A stretch of DNA of 64,000 nt from Massilia sp. NR 4-1 (GCF_001191005.1 NZ_CP012201.1:1798001-1862000), one strand, 5' to 3'; shown: positions 45,101-54,323, counted from the stretch's first letter. The notes: generated from the sequence alone by a model not told the origin. Numbers and translations: made by a program.

Positions 45101-48100
45101 ATCCTCGATAACATCAGGTCCGGGCGCAGCAAGGCTGTATGGGTTTCAGAGAAACGCGGCCTGCTGCGCGATGCCATGCGCGACTTCCAGGCGGTGGGCG
45201 GCGACAGCGGCACTTTGTTCGCGCAAGCCAAATGCCGGCCGGCGGCCTCCATCGTTGCGCCAGGCGGCGTGCTGTTCACCACCTACACGCTGTTGGCTTC
45301 GAGCCAGAAGCGCAAGGAAGCCAAACAGGAAGCCTTACAAACCCGCCTGCAGCAACTAGTGCAGTGGCTGGGACCAGATTTCGACGGTGTGATCGCGTTC
45401 GACGAAAGCCACAACATGGCAAACGCGATAGAAAAGAAAGGAGCACGCGGCGCTACGCCGCCCGCCGCCAGAGCACTGGCGGGACTCGAACTGCAACGTG
45501 CCCTGCCCCAGGCCCGCATCGTATACTCGTCGGCGACCGGGGCGACGGAAGTGGCCAATCTGGCCTACGCGCCCCGGCTGGGTCTTTGGGGCGATACCAC
45601 GCCTTTTTCCAACGCATCCAGTTTCGTGAAAGCGGTCGATGCGGGCGGCGTTGCCGCAATGGAGCTGGTTAGCCGCGATATGAAGGCCATGGGCGTCTAC
45701 ATTGCCCGGTCGCTGAGCTTCGATGGCGTGACATACGAGCGCCTAGAACATGCTTTGCTTCCTTTGCAAGTCGACATCTATAACGAACTGGCCGGTGCTT
45801 GGCAGACAGTGCTTCAAAACGTGAATGCCGCCCTGGAAAGCACCGGCCAGGCCAAGAATGGCAATGCAAAGAGCGCCGCCCTGTCCCGCTTCTGGGGCGC
45901 GCACCAGCGGTTTTTCAACCAGATCATTACCGCCATGCAGATGCCGACCGTGATCGAACATGCCCGCGCAGCGCTCGATGCCGGCCATGCGGTCGTCATG
46001 CAACTAGTCAACACCAATGAAGCGGCGCAGGAACGCCAGTTGGCCGATATGGCCGCTAACGAAACGGATATCGAAGAGCTGGACTTTACCCCGCGCCAGT
46101 GCTTGGTGGATTATGTCCATTCCGGCTTCCCGGTTCGTCAATATGAACAATACACGGACGATGCCGGCATCCCGCGCAGCCGACCAGCCAATGACAGCAA
46201 TGGTAACCCGGTCATTTCGCGCGCCGCCGAGAAGCAGCGGGACGCGCTGCTGCAAACGCTCAACACCATCCGTATTCCCGACAATCCCATCGACATGGTG
46301 CTCAATGTGTTCGGCCCCGATTCGGTCGCGGAAGTGACCGGCCGCCACCGCCGTTTCATCGTCCAGCGCGATGGCGAAGGCCACCTGAAAACCGTGGAGC
46401 AAAAGCGCCCGCCATCGGCCGCTGCGGCGGACGCTGACGCCTTCATGGCCGATCGAAAACGCATTCTTGTGTTCTCGGATGCGGGTGGAACCGGCTATTC
46501 CTTCCATGCGGCCCAGGATGCACCCAACCAGCGCAAGCGCATGCACTACCTGGTACAACCCGGCTGGCGCGCCAACAAGGCGGTCCAGGGCATGGGTCGC
46601 ACGCACCGCGCCAATGAAATCCATCAGCCGCACTATGTGCTGCCGACCACCAACCTGGAAGCGCAACGACGCTTCATTTCATCCATTGCGCGCCGCCTCG
46701 ACCAGTTGGGTGCACTCACCAAAGGGCAACGGCAAACCGGTTCCCTCGGACTGTTCAGCGCTGACGACAACCTGGAGTCGGACTATGCGTGCCGCGCGCT
46801 GCGAATCCTGTTTTCCGACATGTACCACCATCATTCCCTCCTGCCCTTTGATGAAACAGTGCAATCGCTAGGGCTGAACGGCTTGATCGATAGCCGTACC
46901 GGCGCCCTGAACGAATCCAAACTGCCATCCATGCCACAGTTTCTCAATCGCCTCTTGTCACTCAAGACGTTCGACCAGAACCGCGTCTTCAAGGAATTTA
47001 CGAACACACTGGATGAGGTCATCGACCGGGCGCGCCAGGACGGCACCTACGACCGTGGAATGGAAACGGTGAGAGCGGATACCGTCAAGAAGGTCCGCGA
47101 TGATCCTGTCCACACGGACAGCCGTACGGGCGCGGAAACCCGTTACGTTGAATTAGCCCTGCACCGCCCGACACGCTTTACGGAATTTTCCAACCTGCCC
47201 CCATTTGACAGCGATGAGACTATCTCCGAGACATTCATGGGCTACTTCCGCAATGAGCGCAATGGCAAAGTGTTCGCTCTGCTTAAGACCGGACAAGGCA
47301 TCAATGACAAGGGTATGACGTACACGCGCGGCAAGCAATACCATCCAAGCGGCCCGGTCCGTTATGTCGACAATGTCGATCAGATCGATGCAGCCGCACG
47401 CGGCCGCATCACCATCCAGCGCATGGAAAAGTGTCCAGTGTATGCCGGCCCACCCTTTGCCGTGGAGTGGGAACGCAATGGCAAGACGTTCCAGGAAAGC
47501 AGCATTGCGGCCACCAATGCCTTGCGCTTGCGCGGCATGGAGGGCATGGAATATATGCGCTTGATGCGCGGCATCCCGGCAGAACGGCGTGGCGCCATCG
47601 ACAGGGTCATTGCCCGCATCAAGGAAAACATCGCCTACGAGGAAGTGGAGCGCACAGTGCACGCCTATACCCAGCTGGAAGCGGAGGAAGCGAAGCGGGC
47701 GTGGGCTGCCGAGATTTCTTCAACACCACCCACCCAGGTACAGCCCTTGCACCTCATCACCGGCGCTCTGCTCCCCGTATGGGACCGGATTCCTGATACA
47801 CCCAAAGTTGTCCGTACGCAAACGGATGAAGGTGAGCGTTTGCTTGGCCGTGTTATCGCCCCGGGCCTGCTGAAACAAACTCTGCGCAATCTGTGCGTCG
47901 GCACCGAAGTGGCAAAAATGCCTGCCGAGCGAGTCGCCGAACAAATTAAAGCCGGAGCCAAGGGCATCCTGTCAAACCGCTGGGAACTGCAAGCCACCCG
48001 CAATGCCGGCGAACAGCGCATCGAATTGCGTGTGCATGTTTATACCGGTAACGATGTGCGCTGGCTGGAAAGCCTGGGCATCCTGCACGAGCGCATCCGC

Positions 48101-48979
48101 TGGCAGTCGCACTATTTCATTCCTACCGGGGCCAACGAGACGCCCGTGCTGCAACGCCTGCTTGAAGCAAAGCCATTAGCCGACCTGGTCTTGAAAAACA
48201 CGCCACCAGACGATAACCCGGTCTTTTCACGCCTGCCGCCGGCCCCTGCTACGTCCGAGGCTAGGCCGCCCATGGCGCAGGCTGATATCACGCGATACGC
48301 GGCATTGGCCTGCGCAGCATGGATGCCTGCGCCGGCTGCCGTCTGTGTCCAGTCGGTGTCGGATTTGCCTTTCGCTGCGGACAGCACTGTCCGCGCGGCA
48401 TATCATAGCGGCACGATCTATCTGGTGGCAGACAATTTGCACGACGAAGCCGACATTGAATTCGTGATTGCCCATGAAATGATCGGCCACTATGGCCTGC
48501 GCACTATCCTTGGCGATGACCGCGTCGAGGCAGAAATGGCCCGCCTTCGTCGCGCCAATCCTACTCTGGCCAGCCGCGCGGCGCAGCTGGCGACCGCCTA
48601 CAACATTCCCCTGGCCGACGCAACGGAAGAAGCCATGGCCGACCTGGCGGCAACCGGCGCGGAAATCAGCGGTTTCCAGCGCATGGCGTTGATCCTACAG
48701 AAGGGACTCCGCCATATCGGCCTGCACAAGGCCGCCGACTGGCTGGAAGGCAAAACCCAGGCGGAAACATTTGAGCTGATTGGCCGGTCCCGTGCACTAG
48801 TACTAAACCAGTGCATGGGACTGCAGGGTGCCATGGCGTTCGGTGACGATCATACACACGCCGGTTGTCCTAACCAGTCACCGCCCGCTACCAAAGCGCG
48901 CCGCAAGCCATTCGTACCAAGACACGACGCAGGTCAAACTTTGTACAGACTTCCCGGCGAATCTTCGCATCGTATCTAG
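42131..48979 (+). CDS. polyvalent protein: DNA methylase, strawberry-notch-like helicase, metallopeptidase
   Basis: An AGGAGGAG site precedes this 2282-residue protein. An N-terminal region of unclear fold comes first. An N6-adenine-type methylase follows, with EPSAGTGALAIHG near residue 560 and catalytic NPPF near 627. Residues about 745-875 form a Gly/Ser/Pro/Arg-rich segment. Next is a superfamily-2 helicase of the strawberry-notch type, with GDGTGVGKGREIAG near 976 and DESHN near 1089. Near the C-terminus a zinc-peptidase motif HEMIGH lies at about 2115. This layout belongs to the polyvalent proteins that mobile elements carry into recipients to counter host defences. The low-complexity segment coincides with an embedded frame on the same strand, so the two enzyme halves may once have been separate genes. 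Confidence 0.88.
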   Translation: MQTAYPTNDEPFDSIPGDASDAAVHNPLRCAREDLLARASATYALVLSALKPGPDVSASQMREHFTEQVLDPERYHEVAEAENPAGLRVGDQVLRAGHGDALHYVTSIVSERLDGTDAILVRTISPVSYGGWCEIGAVHRPDQVPSATETLPAGVTALPPTPAEIGATSHFATTVAAAVTPAGAEAAQLQDGSPLSPSIAAAMKWGFTSSTSEDGTYVAPTRFPSASTFIDLSEAGCRVAIDIARAPNGAWASAVIASDSKLSFATELAPTDACVQHPTLHAAVQAAVRLLKRHLNRHVYDVVRNAAEYRLGTMTRSSLSVREPTIVSQAKALARAYIAASGDLFDTSDIRLLNGQTNQSQRAELLRMLNENATIPEKAATMEVLLEAFYDVAGIRQPYQQHCQQLLAQWLTAPDGEPPLAAHAGPPAAPADAMSGSAAVTRWVREQIYADRRFTSGELFAVAAQAYGSPLTAGGYSSRDIYDAMEAGLHLAIIDAGLSPTGTAPEAAASLERIKHMLACLPTQSRRTTGSEEFDQYSTVPTLGFIAAWAANLRKDDIMLEPSAGTGALAIHGEMAGATVIINELAAGRADVLSHHWPQWRQFREDGEQLHNILPPDIQPTVIVMNPPFSRTGGRLQGERSNKVIQAHMRQALARLAPSGRLVAVVSESFAPHRPMHRLLWHEILEESSLRANIKVPGKFYAKYGVSAAVRLIVLDKTGPHSGRTLNMDATALVPIVSQLEKIRHDRPILTSATAQPRSPEPSGTGDPSAGRELRERSTTGIAVEARPGEWPADQTSQSGLPGPGASHRLDRPAVTGGAQSSGSIPEQPRKAVRRGMLSQPRNADGGEDSGGSGSHRAGRPGQQPNRAPPAIADISVTALQPTASLSTAALSDAVYEQYLPQRMAIPGAQAHPGKLVQSAAMAAVLPPAPTYTPNLPATVVDEARLSLAQLEAIVYAGQAHARQLPNGERQGFFIGDGTGVGKGREIAGIILDNIRSGRSKAVWVSEKRGLLRDAMRDFQAVGGDSGTLFAQAKCRPAASIVAPGGVLFTTYTLLASSQKRKEAKQEALQTRLQQLVQWLGPDFDGVIAFDESHNMANAIEKKGARGATPPAARALAGLELQRALPQARIVYSSATGATEVANLAYAPRLGLWGDTTPFSNASSFVKAVDAGGVAAMELVSRDMKAMGVYIARSLSFDGVTYERLEHALLPLQVDIYNELAGAWQTVLQNVNAALESTGQAKNGNAKSAALSRFWGAHQRFFNQIITAMQMPTVIEHARAALDAGHAVVMQLVNTNEAAQERQLADMAANETDIEELDFTPRQCLVDYVHSGFPVRQYEQYTDDAGIPRSRPANDSNGNPVISRAAEKQRDALLQTLNTIRIPDNPIDMVLNVFGPDSVAEVTGRHRRFIVQRDGEGHLKTVEQKRPPSAAAADADAFMADRKRILVFSDAGGTGYSFHAAQDAPNQRKRMHYLVQPGWRANKAVQGMGRTHRANEIHQPHYVLPTTNLEAQRRFISSIARRLDQLGALTKGQRQTGSLGLFSADDNLESDYACRALRILFSDMYHHHSLLPFDETVQSLGLNGLIDSRTGALNESKLPSMPQFLNRLLSLKTFDQNRVFKEFTNTLDEVIDRARQDGTYDRGMETVRADTVKKVRDDPVHTDSRTGAETRYVELALHRPTRFTEFSNLPPFDSDETISETFMGYFRNERNGKVFALLKTGQGINDKGMTYTRGKQYHPSGPVRYVDNVDQIDAAARGRITIQRMEKCPVYAGPPFAVEWERNGKTFQESSIAATNALRLRGMEGMEYMRLMRGIPAERRGAIDRVIARIKENIAYEEVERTVHAYTQLEAEEAKRAWAAEISSTPPTQVQPLHLITGALLPVWDRIPDTPKVVRTQTDEGERLLGRVIAPGLLKQTLRNLCVGTEVAKMPAERVAEQIKAGAKGILSNRWELQATRNAGEQRIELRVHVYTGNDVRWLESLGILHERIRWQSHYFIPTGANETPVLQRLLEAKPLADLVLKNTPPDDNPVFSRLPPAPATSEARPPMAQADITRYAALACAAWMPAPAAVCVQSVSDLPFAADSTVRAAYHSGTIYLVADNLHDEADIEFVIAHEMIGHYGLRTILGDDRVEAEMARLRRANPTLASRAAQLATAYNIPLADATEEAMADLAATGAEISGFQRMALILQKGLRHIGLHKAADWLEGKTQAETFELIGRSRALVLNQCMGLQGAMAFGDDHTHAGCPNQSPPATKARRKPFVPRHDAGQTLYRLPGESSHRI
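44364..44747 (+). CDS. 127-codon gene embedded in the polyvalent gene (other frame)
   Basis: Shifted +1 against the large gene, this frame begins with GGAG 10 bases before its ATG and ends TAG exactly where the large protein resumes normal composition. My hand count gives about 73% G+C at third positions in this frame, but only about 46% for the large gene's frame in the same bases, against about 75% in the large gene just upstream. The product looks globular (EAPLVSLLRLGLESGLLI, QVIDWIDLLSRAEHKAVAAF, EEAAAIVLDALVNSLIV) while the large frame here is low-complexity. I know no family. It may be an original middle gene between methylase and helicase genes whose frames later fused. Confidence 0.65.
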   Translation: MTAPSSHQPPHNPDPLNQAAQAILPPDASYGSEAPLVSLLRLGLESGLLIKPASPACPDQEQVIDWIDLLSRAEHKAVAAFLNNPERLSGEECYLSPEMLMAAKTAEEAAAIVLDALVNSLIVRRRP

Positions 48980-48989
48980 AATGCAGAAT
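48962..48989. promoter_or_regulatory. transfer-module palindrome, site 3
   Basis: TCTTCGCAT-N10-ATGCAGAAT, the weakest left arm of the four, with TAGAAT (48977-48982) as possible -10. It overlaps the last codons of the polyvalent gene and sits 30 bases before the transglycosylase start, so it probably opens the trb transcription unit. Confidence 0.7.
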
Positions 48990-49018
48990 ATGATCACGTT
49001 CAATTGGAGTCGTCAACC

Positions 49019-49414
49019 ATGACGTCAGCACTGCCCCCGTCATCAGTGCCGGCCTGTGTAATGCAGGCCGCCGCCGACTACACGTTGCCGCCGCGCGTAC
49101 TGCTGGCCGTGTGGCTCACCGAGGGCGGAAAGCCCGGCACTGTCAGCCATAACCGTAACGGCACCGCTGACCATGGGCCGTTCCAGATCAATTCCAATTG
49201 GGCCAGCCGTCTGAATACCCAGTATGGAGTCACGGTAGACATGCTGATCCACGACCTGTGTTGGTCAGCGCGCGCCGCCGCTTACATCCTGCGCTACGAA
49301 ATCAACGCGGCCGGTGGCAGCTTTTGGGACGGGATCGGCCATTACCATTCCCGTACCCCCGCCCTGAAGACCGGCTACATCGCCCGCGTCTACCAGAACT
49401 CCAGGCGCTTTTAA
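49019..49414 (+). CDS. lytic transglycosylase (VirB1-like)
   Basis: The 131-residue protein has the SLT-type catalytic glutamate in LLAVWLTEGGKPG near residue 36, then DHGPFQINSNWAS and a C-terminal AAYILRYEINAAGGSFWDGI with IGHYHSRTP. No signal peptide is apparent, unusual for an enzyme acting on peptidoglycan; it may be exported through the conjugation machinery. It opens peptidoglycan for T4SS assembly. It begins the trb transcription unit. Confidence 0.85.
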   Translation: MTSALPPSSVPACVMQAAADYTLPPRVLLAVWLTEGGKPGTVSHNRNGTADHGPFQINSNWASRLNTQYGVTVDMLIHDLCWSARAAAYILRYEINAAGGSFWDGIGHYHSRTPALKTGYIARVYQNSRRF

Positions 49415-49423
49415 GGAAGCAGC

Positions 49424-50524
49424 ATGAGCAAAGCCGCCCCCGCTGACGACATGGATCTGGTGCACCTCGGCATGGTCATCTTATGCCTGCTGGGCCTGAT
49501 GGTGGCTTGGCACTTCTACTATGCGGAAATCAGTTACTGGGCCATGTGCTGGGCCTGGAGCCAGTTACGATGGCTGGAACATGTCTTCTCAGGTCACATG
49601 CTCCAGGCCACCAAACATTCCATACTCGCTGCGGCACATACTCCTGAACGGCTGACGTTCCACCAAACACTGGCCCTGCTCAATGAAGTGGGCCGCTATT
49701 TCATTGCCCTGCCCGTTATCGTCACAATCTATGGACTCTGGATCGCGCAACGCCATCCCGCAAACCGGACCCGGCGCCAGATCACCGCCGCCACGCTACC
49801 ACGCATCATGTCCAGTCATTCGCCCGCCGTCACACCAGTCCTTTACTATGGCGACCTGCTCAATGACGATCCGGAAGAGCACCAGCGCGCACTCAACCCG
49901 GAAGAATGGGTGGAGCGTCATGGCCTGGTGGTCAACCAGCAATTGCAGCGCGAAGCATGTAAAACGCTACTTATTCAGGATCTGGGTTCCCCCATTACCT
50001 CCCCGGAGCAGCTGTCGCCGGTGGAACGTGCGCTGTTCGCAGTGTTCGGAGCCCGCCTGCTCTCGAACGGTCAGGACATCTCTCGAGCGCAGACATTGCT
50101 CGATGCACTCAACCGCTCCTGCCACCATGGGCAGTGGAACGGCAAGCCTGGCTATCCGGATCTGTCCGTCTGCGACGAGGCATTCGCGAAATACGCTGCC
50201 CAACCTGCTGCTGCCGACTGGATCGCGCGGCACCCGTATCCACGTACGCTACTGCATGCCATGCACAAGGAGGCGCTGGCAACGGGAAAGCTGCCGAGCG
50301 CCCATTTCCGCTGGCTGAAGGGTATGGACCGCCCCCTGTGGTATGCGCTGAACACGACTGGACGCAAAGCCCCATTCATGGAATCCAGCGCCGTGTTCAC
50401 GCAATGCATGTGGGAGAGGTTTGCCTTTGACAACGGCTATCGCCTGCAAACCCCCAGTCTGGAAGATGCCGTCAACGGCATAGAGTCCTACCTGATCAAG
50501 CTTGGCATCGTCAGACCGCTGTAA
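49424..50524 (+). CDS. trbA: DotM/IcmP/TrbA coupling-complex protein
   Basis: The 366-residue protein has two membrane helices (VHLGMVILCLLGLMVAWHFY near residue 15 and FIALPVIVTIYGLWIA near 92) and a cytosolic domain with HPYPRTLLHAMHKEA, then LPSAHFRWLKGMDRPLWYAL, the hallmark of DotM/IcmP and IncI TrbA. It binds the coupling ATPase DotL/TrbC, encoded two genes downstream. Confidence 0.93.
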   Translation: MSKAAPADDMDLVHLGMVILCLLGLMVAWHFYYAEISYWAMCWAWSQLRWLEHVFSGHMLQATKHSILAAAHTPERLTFHQTLALLNEVGRYFIALPVIVTIYGLWIAQRHPANRTRRQITAATLPRIMSSHSPAVTPVLYYGDLLNDDPEEHQRALNPEEWVERHGLVVNQQLQREACKTLLIQDLGSPITSPEQLSPVERALFAVFGARLLSNGQDISRAQTLLDALNRSCHHGQWNGKPGYPDLSVCDEAFAKYAAQPAAADWIARHPYPRTLLHAMHKEALATGKLPSAHFRWLKGMDRPLWYALNTTGRKAPFMESSAVFTQCMWERFAFDNGYRLQTPSLEDAVNGIESYLIKLGIVRPL

Positions 50525-50539
50525 CTCCTGGAGGGAAAA

Positions 50540-51463
50540 ATGGAAACCAAAGACCGCATCGAATTATTTGGCGATTCCCTGTTAATTCAGTTCGCCGTGA
50601 CGGGCCTGACCAGCAACGTGTCGCTGATCGACGTATTGAAAGGTGCGACGTTCAGCCGGGAAGGCGCTTCCATCAGCGTCTGCACGCAAAATCTTTTAGT
50701 CGAAAGCAAGGTTGAAACATTCCCGAACGAGGCACTGGCGACGTCGGCGCTGGCCGGTATCTGTACAGCCATGCGGCGGTATGCGCGCGCCCGGCGGCTG
50801 CAGTATGTTTGCCGCAGCACAGTACTGTGGTTGGGACTGCCCGTGCTGCTGCTCATGCTCATGGCGATACTGAACCTCGCGGTGTCACGCGCGCAGGCAG
50901 AGACACAGCAGCATCCAGCCGTGCAGGCTCCAACGTCACATGACATAGCGGAAAGCGCAAATGGCGCACTGTCACACCCCAACCCTGCGGAGCTGGCCCA
51001 GGCCATGGCGGACGGTGCCAGGACAGGAAACTTCTCCATCAAACTCTCCTCCGGTTCCAAGGGGGCGCTATATATCTTTGCCGACCCCACCTGCGGTGCG
51101 TGCCGGCGTCTCGAGCGCGAATATGCCGCGCTGGCGAAAGACTACACCATCCATATTTTTCCTGTTTCCGTTATCGGGGGCGATGTGTCGCGCAGTCGTC
51201 TGAAGCGGCTGTTCTGCGCGGATGCAGGAAAGCGTATGGCCTACTGGAAAACTCTGGCATCGGGTCGCGACATCGATGCGCTGGATTGCGCCCAGGGCGC
51301 GGCTGCGGTGGACGGCAACAACCAGGTGTTCAATGCCATGCATCTGGAATACACCCCAACTATCATCACGGCGCGCGGGAACCTGATTCCTGAAACCTTG
51401 CCTAACACCGCCGCTGCGATCCGGCAATGGGTGAGCTTGCACGACACCGCGCCGGCCCGCTGA
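50540..51463 (+). CDS. trbB: TrbB-like thioredoxin-fold disulfide isomerase
   Basis: The 307-residue protein has a membrane helix near residues 95-115 (TVLWLGLPVLLLMLMAILNL) and a periplasmic DsbC-like domain with YIFADPTCGACRRLEREYAA (CxxC near 184) and a cis-proline in YTPTIITARG. A CGAC active site favours isomerase or reductase action on periplasmic transfer proteins such as cysteine-bearing TraW. The order trbA-trbB-trbC equals that of IncI plasmids. Confidence 0.9.
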   Translation: METKDRIELFGDSLLIQFAVTGLTSNVSLIDVLKGATFSREGASISVCTQNLLVESKVETFPNEALATSALAGICTAMRRYARARRLQYVCRSTVLWLGLPVLLLMLMAILNLAVSRAQAETQQHPAVQAPTSHDIAESANGALSHPNPAELAQAMADGARTGNFSIKLSSGSKGALYIFADPTCGACRRLEREYAALAKDYTIHIFPVSVIGGDVSRSRLKRLFCADAGKRMAYWKTLASGRDIDALDCAQGAAAVDGNNQVFNAMHLEYTPTIITARGNLIPETLPNTAAAIRQWVSLHDTAPAR

Positions 51464-51484
51464 TGTCCGCGGGAGCGCATCGCC

Positions 51485-53659
51485 ATGGCCCACAACCCTG
51501 AACATGAAATCGATCAGTCACGCCTGATCCGCGACACACGCACAGCCGGCGTCCGGTTTACCGCCGCGCTGTACCGGCCAGGAGTATTCAGCGCCACCAT
51601 GCTGGCTATGGCGGCGCTGGAAATCATCTGCCCCGCGTTATGGCCGGTCTGGTTGCCGTTGACGTCCTGGCTGGTGATCGAGTTCAAGCAGCGGCCGTTC
51701 GCTATGCCGTTTCGCATGCCCAAGGATCTTGGCGGTATAGACCCAACCGACTATACCGAGTCCGTACAAACCACCAGTTGGCTGTTCGGTCTGTTCCCGT
51801 CCACACGCACGGTACGCACCCTGGCCATGGCGGCGGGTATCTTTTACGCAGGATACCTGCGCTCCAAGCAGCCATACGAGCAGGGGCGCGAGTTGTGGCT
51901 GACCAGTTCAGACTGCCGGGCCCATATATTCCTGGCGGGAACGACCGGCGGCGGCAAAACCGATACATTGATGGGTATATCCTACAATGGCATCAGCTGG
52001 GGTTCCGGCGTGGTCTATGGGGATGGCAAGGCCAGCGCTACCGTACCGTTCAGCATATGGTCACTGGCCCGCCGGCTAGGCAGGGAAGACGACTTCCTGG
52101 TTCTGAATTTCCTGACCGGCGGCGAAGACCCTTTCAAGGCTATGCTCGCGCGTGAAAGGGCTGAGCAATCCGGGAAGTACAGCCTGGCCCAGTCCAATTC
52201 GATGAACCCGTTTGCAGAAGGCGCAGCAGACTTCCTGTTGCAACTGACCGCGTCCATCATCCCGAAAGCGTCAGGCGAAAATGTGAAATGGCAACAAAAG
52301 GCCATCAACATGATCGATGCGCTGTTCCGTGCATTGTGCTACAAGCGCGCCCGCGGTGAACTGGATATCTCGGTGACGATCATCCGGCATTACTTGGCCC
52401 TGCCAAATTTGGTATCACTGTACCTTGAAGGGCGGGAAGGAAAACTACCGGAACTGGCCTATCTGCCCATTAAGGCCTATTTCGAAACAGGCTTGCCGGG
52501 CTTCCGCCCCGAACAGGCCGACACCCCGGATGAATGGGACAAGGAGGTATATAACCAGCACGGATACATGACCGGCGAATTCTCCCGCATTCTGTCCCTG
52601 CTGACTGATACCTATGGCTACATTTTCCAGGATAAGTATCCGGACATTGATATCTCCGATGTCTTACAAAACAACCGCATCCTTGTGGTCATGATACCGC
52701 CGTTGGAAAAATCGGCCTCCGAGACGGGAGCGCTGGGGAAATTGTATGCGTCGCAGGTACGCCTGACCATGGCGCACAACCTTGGTCACCAGCTTGAAGG
52801 CACCAAGGCCGAGGTACTCGACACCAACTCCACCAATGCCCCGAATCCAACCATCATCATCAACGATGAATTGGCGAACTATTTTGCCGAAGGGATGGCG
52901 ACCATGTTCGCCCAGGCGCGCGAGCTGAACTACACCATGGTTGCCAGCGTCCAGGACCTGCAGGGTATGAAGCGCAGCGAGGCAGGTGCGGAAACATCCT
53001 CTGTCGTGTCGTGTACCAAGGTCAAGTGGACGCTGGCCCTGGAGGATCCGGAAGACACCTTTGAACTGTTCCGCAAGGCCGCCGGCGAAGCCTATATCAG
53101 CACCCACACCCGGCACGATACTGTCAACGGCAGTTTTTCCACTTCGTTCAGACCGCAAGGCCAGCTAGAAGTCGAAAAACAAAACCGCATCACGCTAGCT
53201 GACCTGAAGCGCCTCAATCCCGGCGAAGGCTATGTCATCTTCAAGGACAAGGTCGTGCCCTGCGCTTCCTTCTATATCCCCGATGTGGACAAGAAAAGCA
53301 CTGCGCTGCCGCTGCATATCAACCGTTTCCTACAAATCGCCCGCCCGACTATGGCAGCCATGCCACACGACGCGGTGCGCATCCTAGGGGCGGAGCAGCG
53401 CATCGCGGACAACATCCTTGCGATGCTGCGCCGTTGCGAAGCGCCCATCTACCCCGAGCTGGTTGACCCCATTCTTACCGCAGTCAAATCAGCCGCATCG
53501 CATTTGAATGAGATCGAACGTTTTACGGTCACCCCGATTGAACGGGGCATCGTCCTGTTCCAGGCGGCGCGCAAAGCGCTGGAGGTGGCGCGCCTGGATG
53601 GCCTTGCGGGCCATATGCATACCGCAGTTAGGGCGACCGATGACGATGATGCTGACTAA
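51485..53659 (+). CDS. trbC: DotL/IcmO/TrbC type IV coupling protein
   Basis: The 724-residue ATPase has N-terminal membrane segments, Walker A in LAGTTGGGKTDTLMG near residue 152-160 and a Walker B-like IIINDELANY near 457. It is the VirD4-type receptor that recruits DNA-relaxase substrates to the channel. The family-typical TAMQ-like region reads MVASVQDLQGMKRSEAG. A GGGAG site precedes the ATG. Confidence 0.94.
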   Translation: MAHNPEHEIDQSRLIRDTRTAGVRFTAALYRPGVFSATMLAMAALEIICPALWPVWLPLTSWLVIEFKQRPFAMPFRMPKDLGGIDPTDYTESVQTTSWLFGLFPSTRTVRTLAMAAGIFYAGYLRSKQPYEQGRELWLTSSDCRAHIFLAGTTGGGKTDTLMGISYNGISWGSGVVYGDGKASATVPFSIWSLARRLGREDDFLVLNFLTGGEDPFKAMLARERAEQSGKYSLAQSNSMNPFAEGAADFLLQLTASIIPKASGENVKWQQKAINMIDALFRALCYKRARGELDISVTIIRHYLALPNLVSLYLEGREGKLPELAYLPIKAYFETGLPGFRPEQADTPDEWDKEVYNQHGYMTGEFSRILSLLTDTYGYIFQDKYPDIDISDVLQNNRILVVMIPPLEKSASETGALGKLYASQVRLTMAHNLGHQLEGTKAEVLDTNSTNAPNPTIIINDELANYFAEGMATMFAQARELNYTMVASVQDLQGMKRSEAGAETSSVVSCTKVKWTLALEDPEDTFELFRKAAGEAYISTHTRHDTVNGSFSTSFRPQGQLEVEKQNRITLADLKRLNPGEGYVIFKDKVVPCASFYIPDVDKKSTALPLHINRFLQIARPTMAAMPHDAVRILGAEQRIADNILAMLRRCEAPIYPELVDPILTAVKSAASHLNEIERFTVTPIERGIVLFQAARKALEVARLDGLAGHMHTAVRATDDDDAD

Positions 53660-53701
53660 GCCCGAGCTGGGGCACAACCATCTTTAGACAGAAGCTCATC
53701 C

Positions 53702-54319
53702 ATGCTCCCCATCGTCACTGCGGTCCTGGCATTGCTGCTGTCGAGCAGCGCCCCTGGCTGCCTCGCCCAGCAGGAATCCACACACGCCGCCATGCCGCAA
53801 GGCGGAGATACCTTCCAGGTACCTTACGTCCCCGCAGACGCACGTACACGACTGCTGGCACGCCTCACCAACTTGACGAATCCGGCACTGCGCAGGCGCT
53901 ACCGCCTGCTTATTGAATTTGGCGCACCGCTATTCCCACCGGACGAACAAATCGCTCTGGATGCCGCACAGCGCGGCAGATTACTCGACGGCCTGCAGCG
54001 CTGGCTACATCTCCCACCAGCTAAGCGGCAATTTGACCTACTGATCCTGCCCGACGTAGACTATTTTTGGCCGGCCAACCTTCAACTCGGCAGCAATCAA
54101 CCTCTATATTCGACTGCTTTCATTTTACATATGGAGCCGTCTATGGACGGAAAAACCACCGTGCACATGCTGCAAATTAACAGCACGGCCAGGTTCGGAA
54201 AACGATTCGATTTGTTGGGCCGCACCGGTCCAAAGTTCTATTGGGACGACCGCCCTGTTCCGCCCTCACCCCAAGCAGCAAGAGAGCTGATCGAACATTT
54301 GACGGGCGCATCGCGATAA
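53702..54319 (+). CDS. exported protein, unknown
   Basis: The 205-residue product has an N-terminal signal with a possible lipobox (LLLSSSAPGC-LAQQ). The mature part is alpha/beta with RTRLLARLTNLTNPALRRRY and DLLILPDVDYFWPANLQLG. No family recognised. It follows trbC in the same orientation and is convergent with the leftward gene pair, so it probably ends the trb operon and may be a transfer lipoprotein. Confidence 0.65.
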   Translation: MLPIVTAVLALLLSSSAPGCLAQQESTHAAMPQGGDTFQVPYVPADARTRLLARLTNLTNPALRRRYRLLIEFGAPLFPPDEQIALDAAQRGRLLDGLQRWLHLPPAKRQFDLLILPDVDYFWPANLQLGSNQPLYSTAFILHMEPSMDGKTTVHMLQINSTARFGKRFDLLGRTGPKFYWDDRPVPPSPQAARELIEHLTGASR

Positions 54320-54323
54320 CTGT

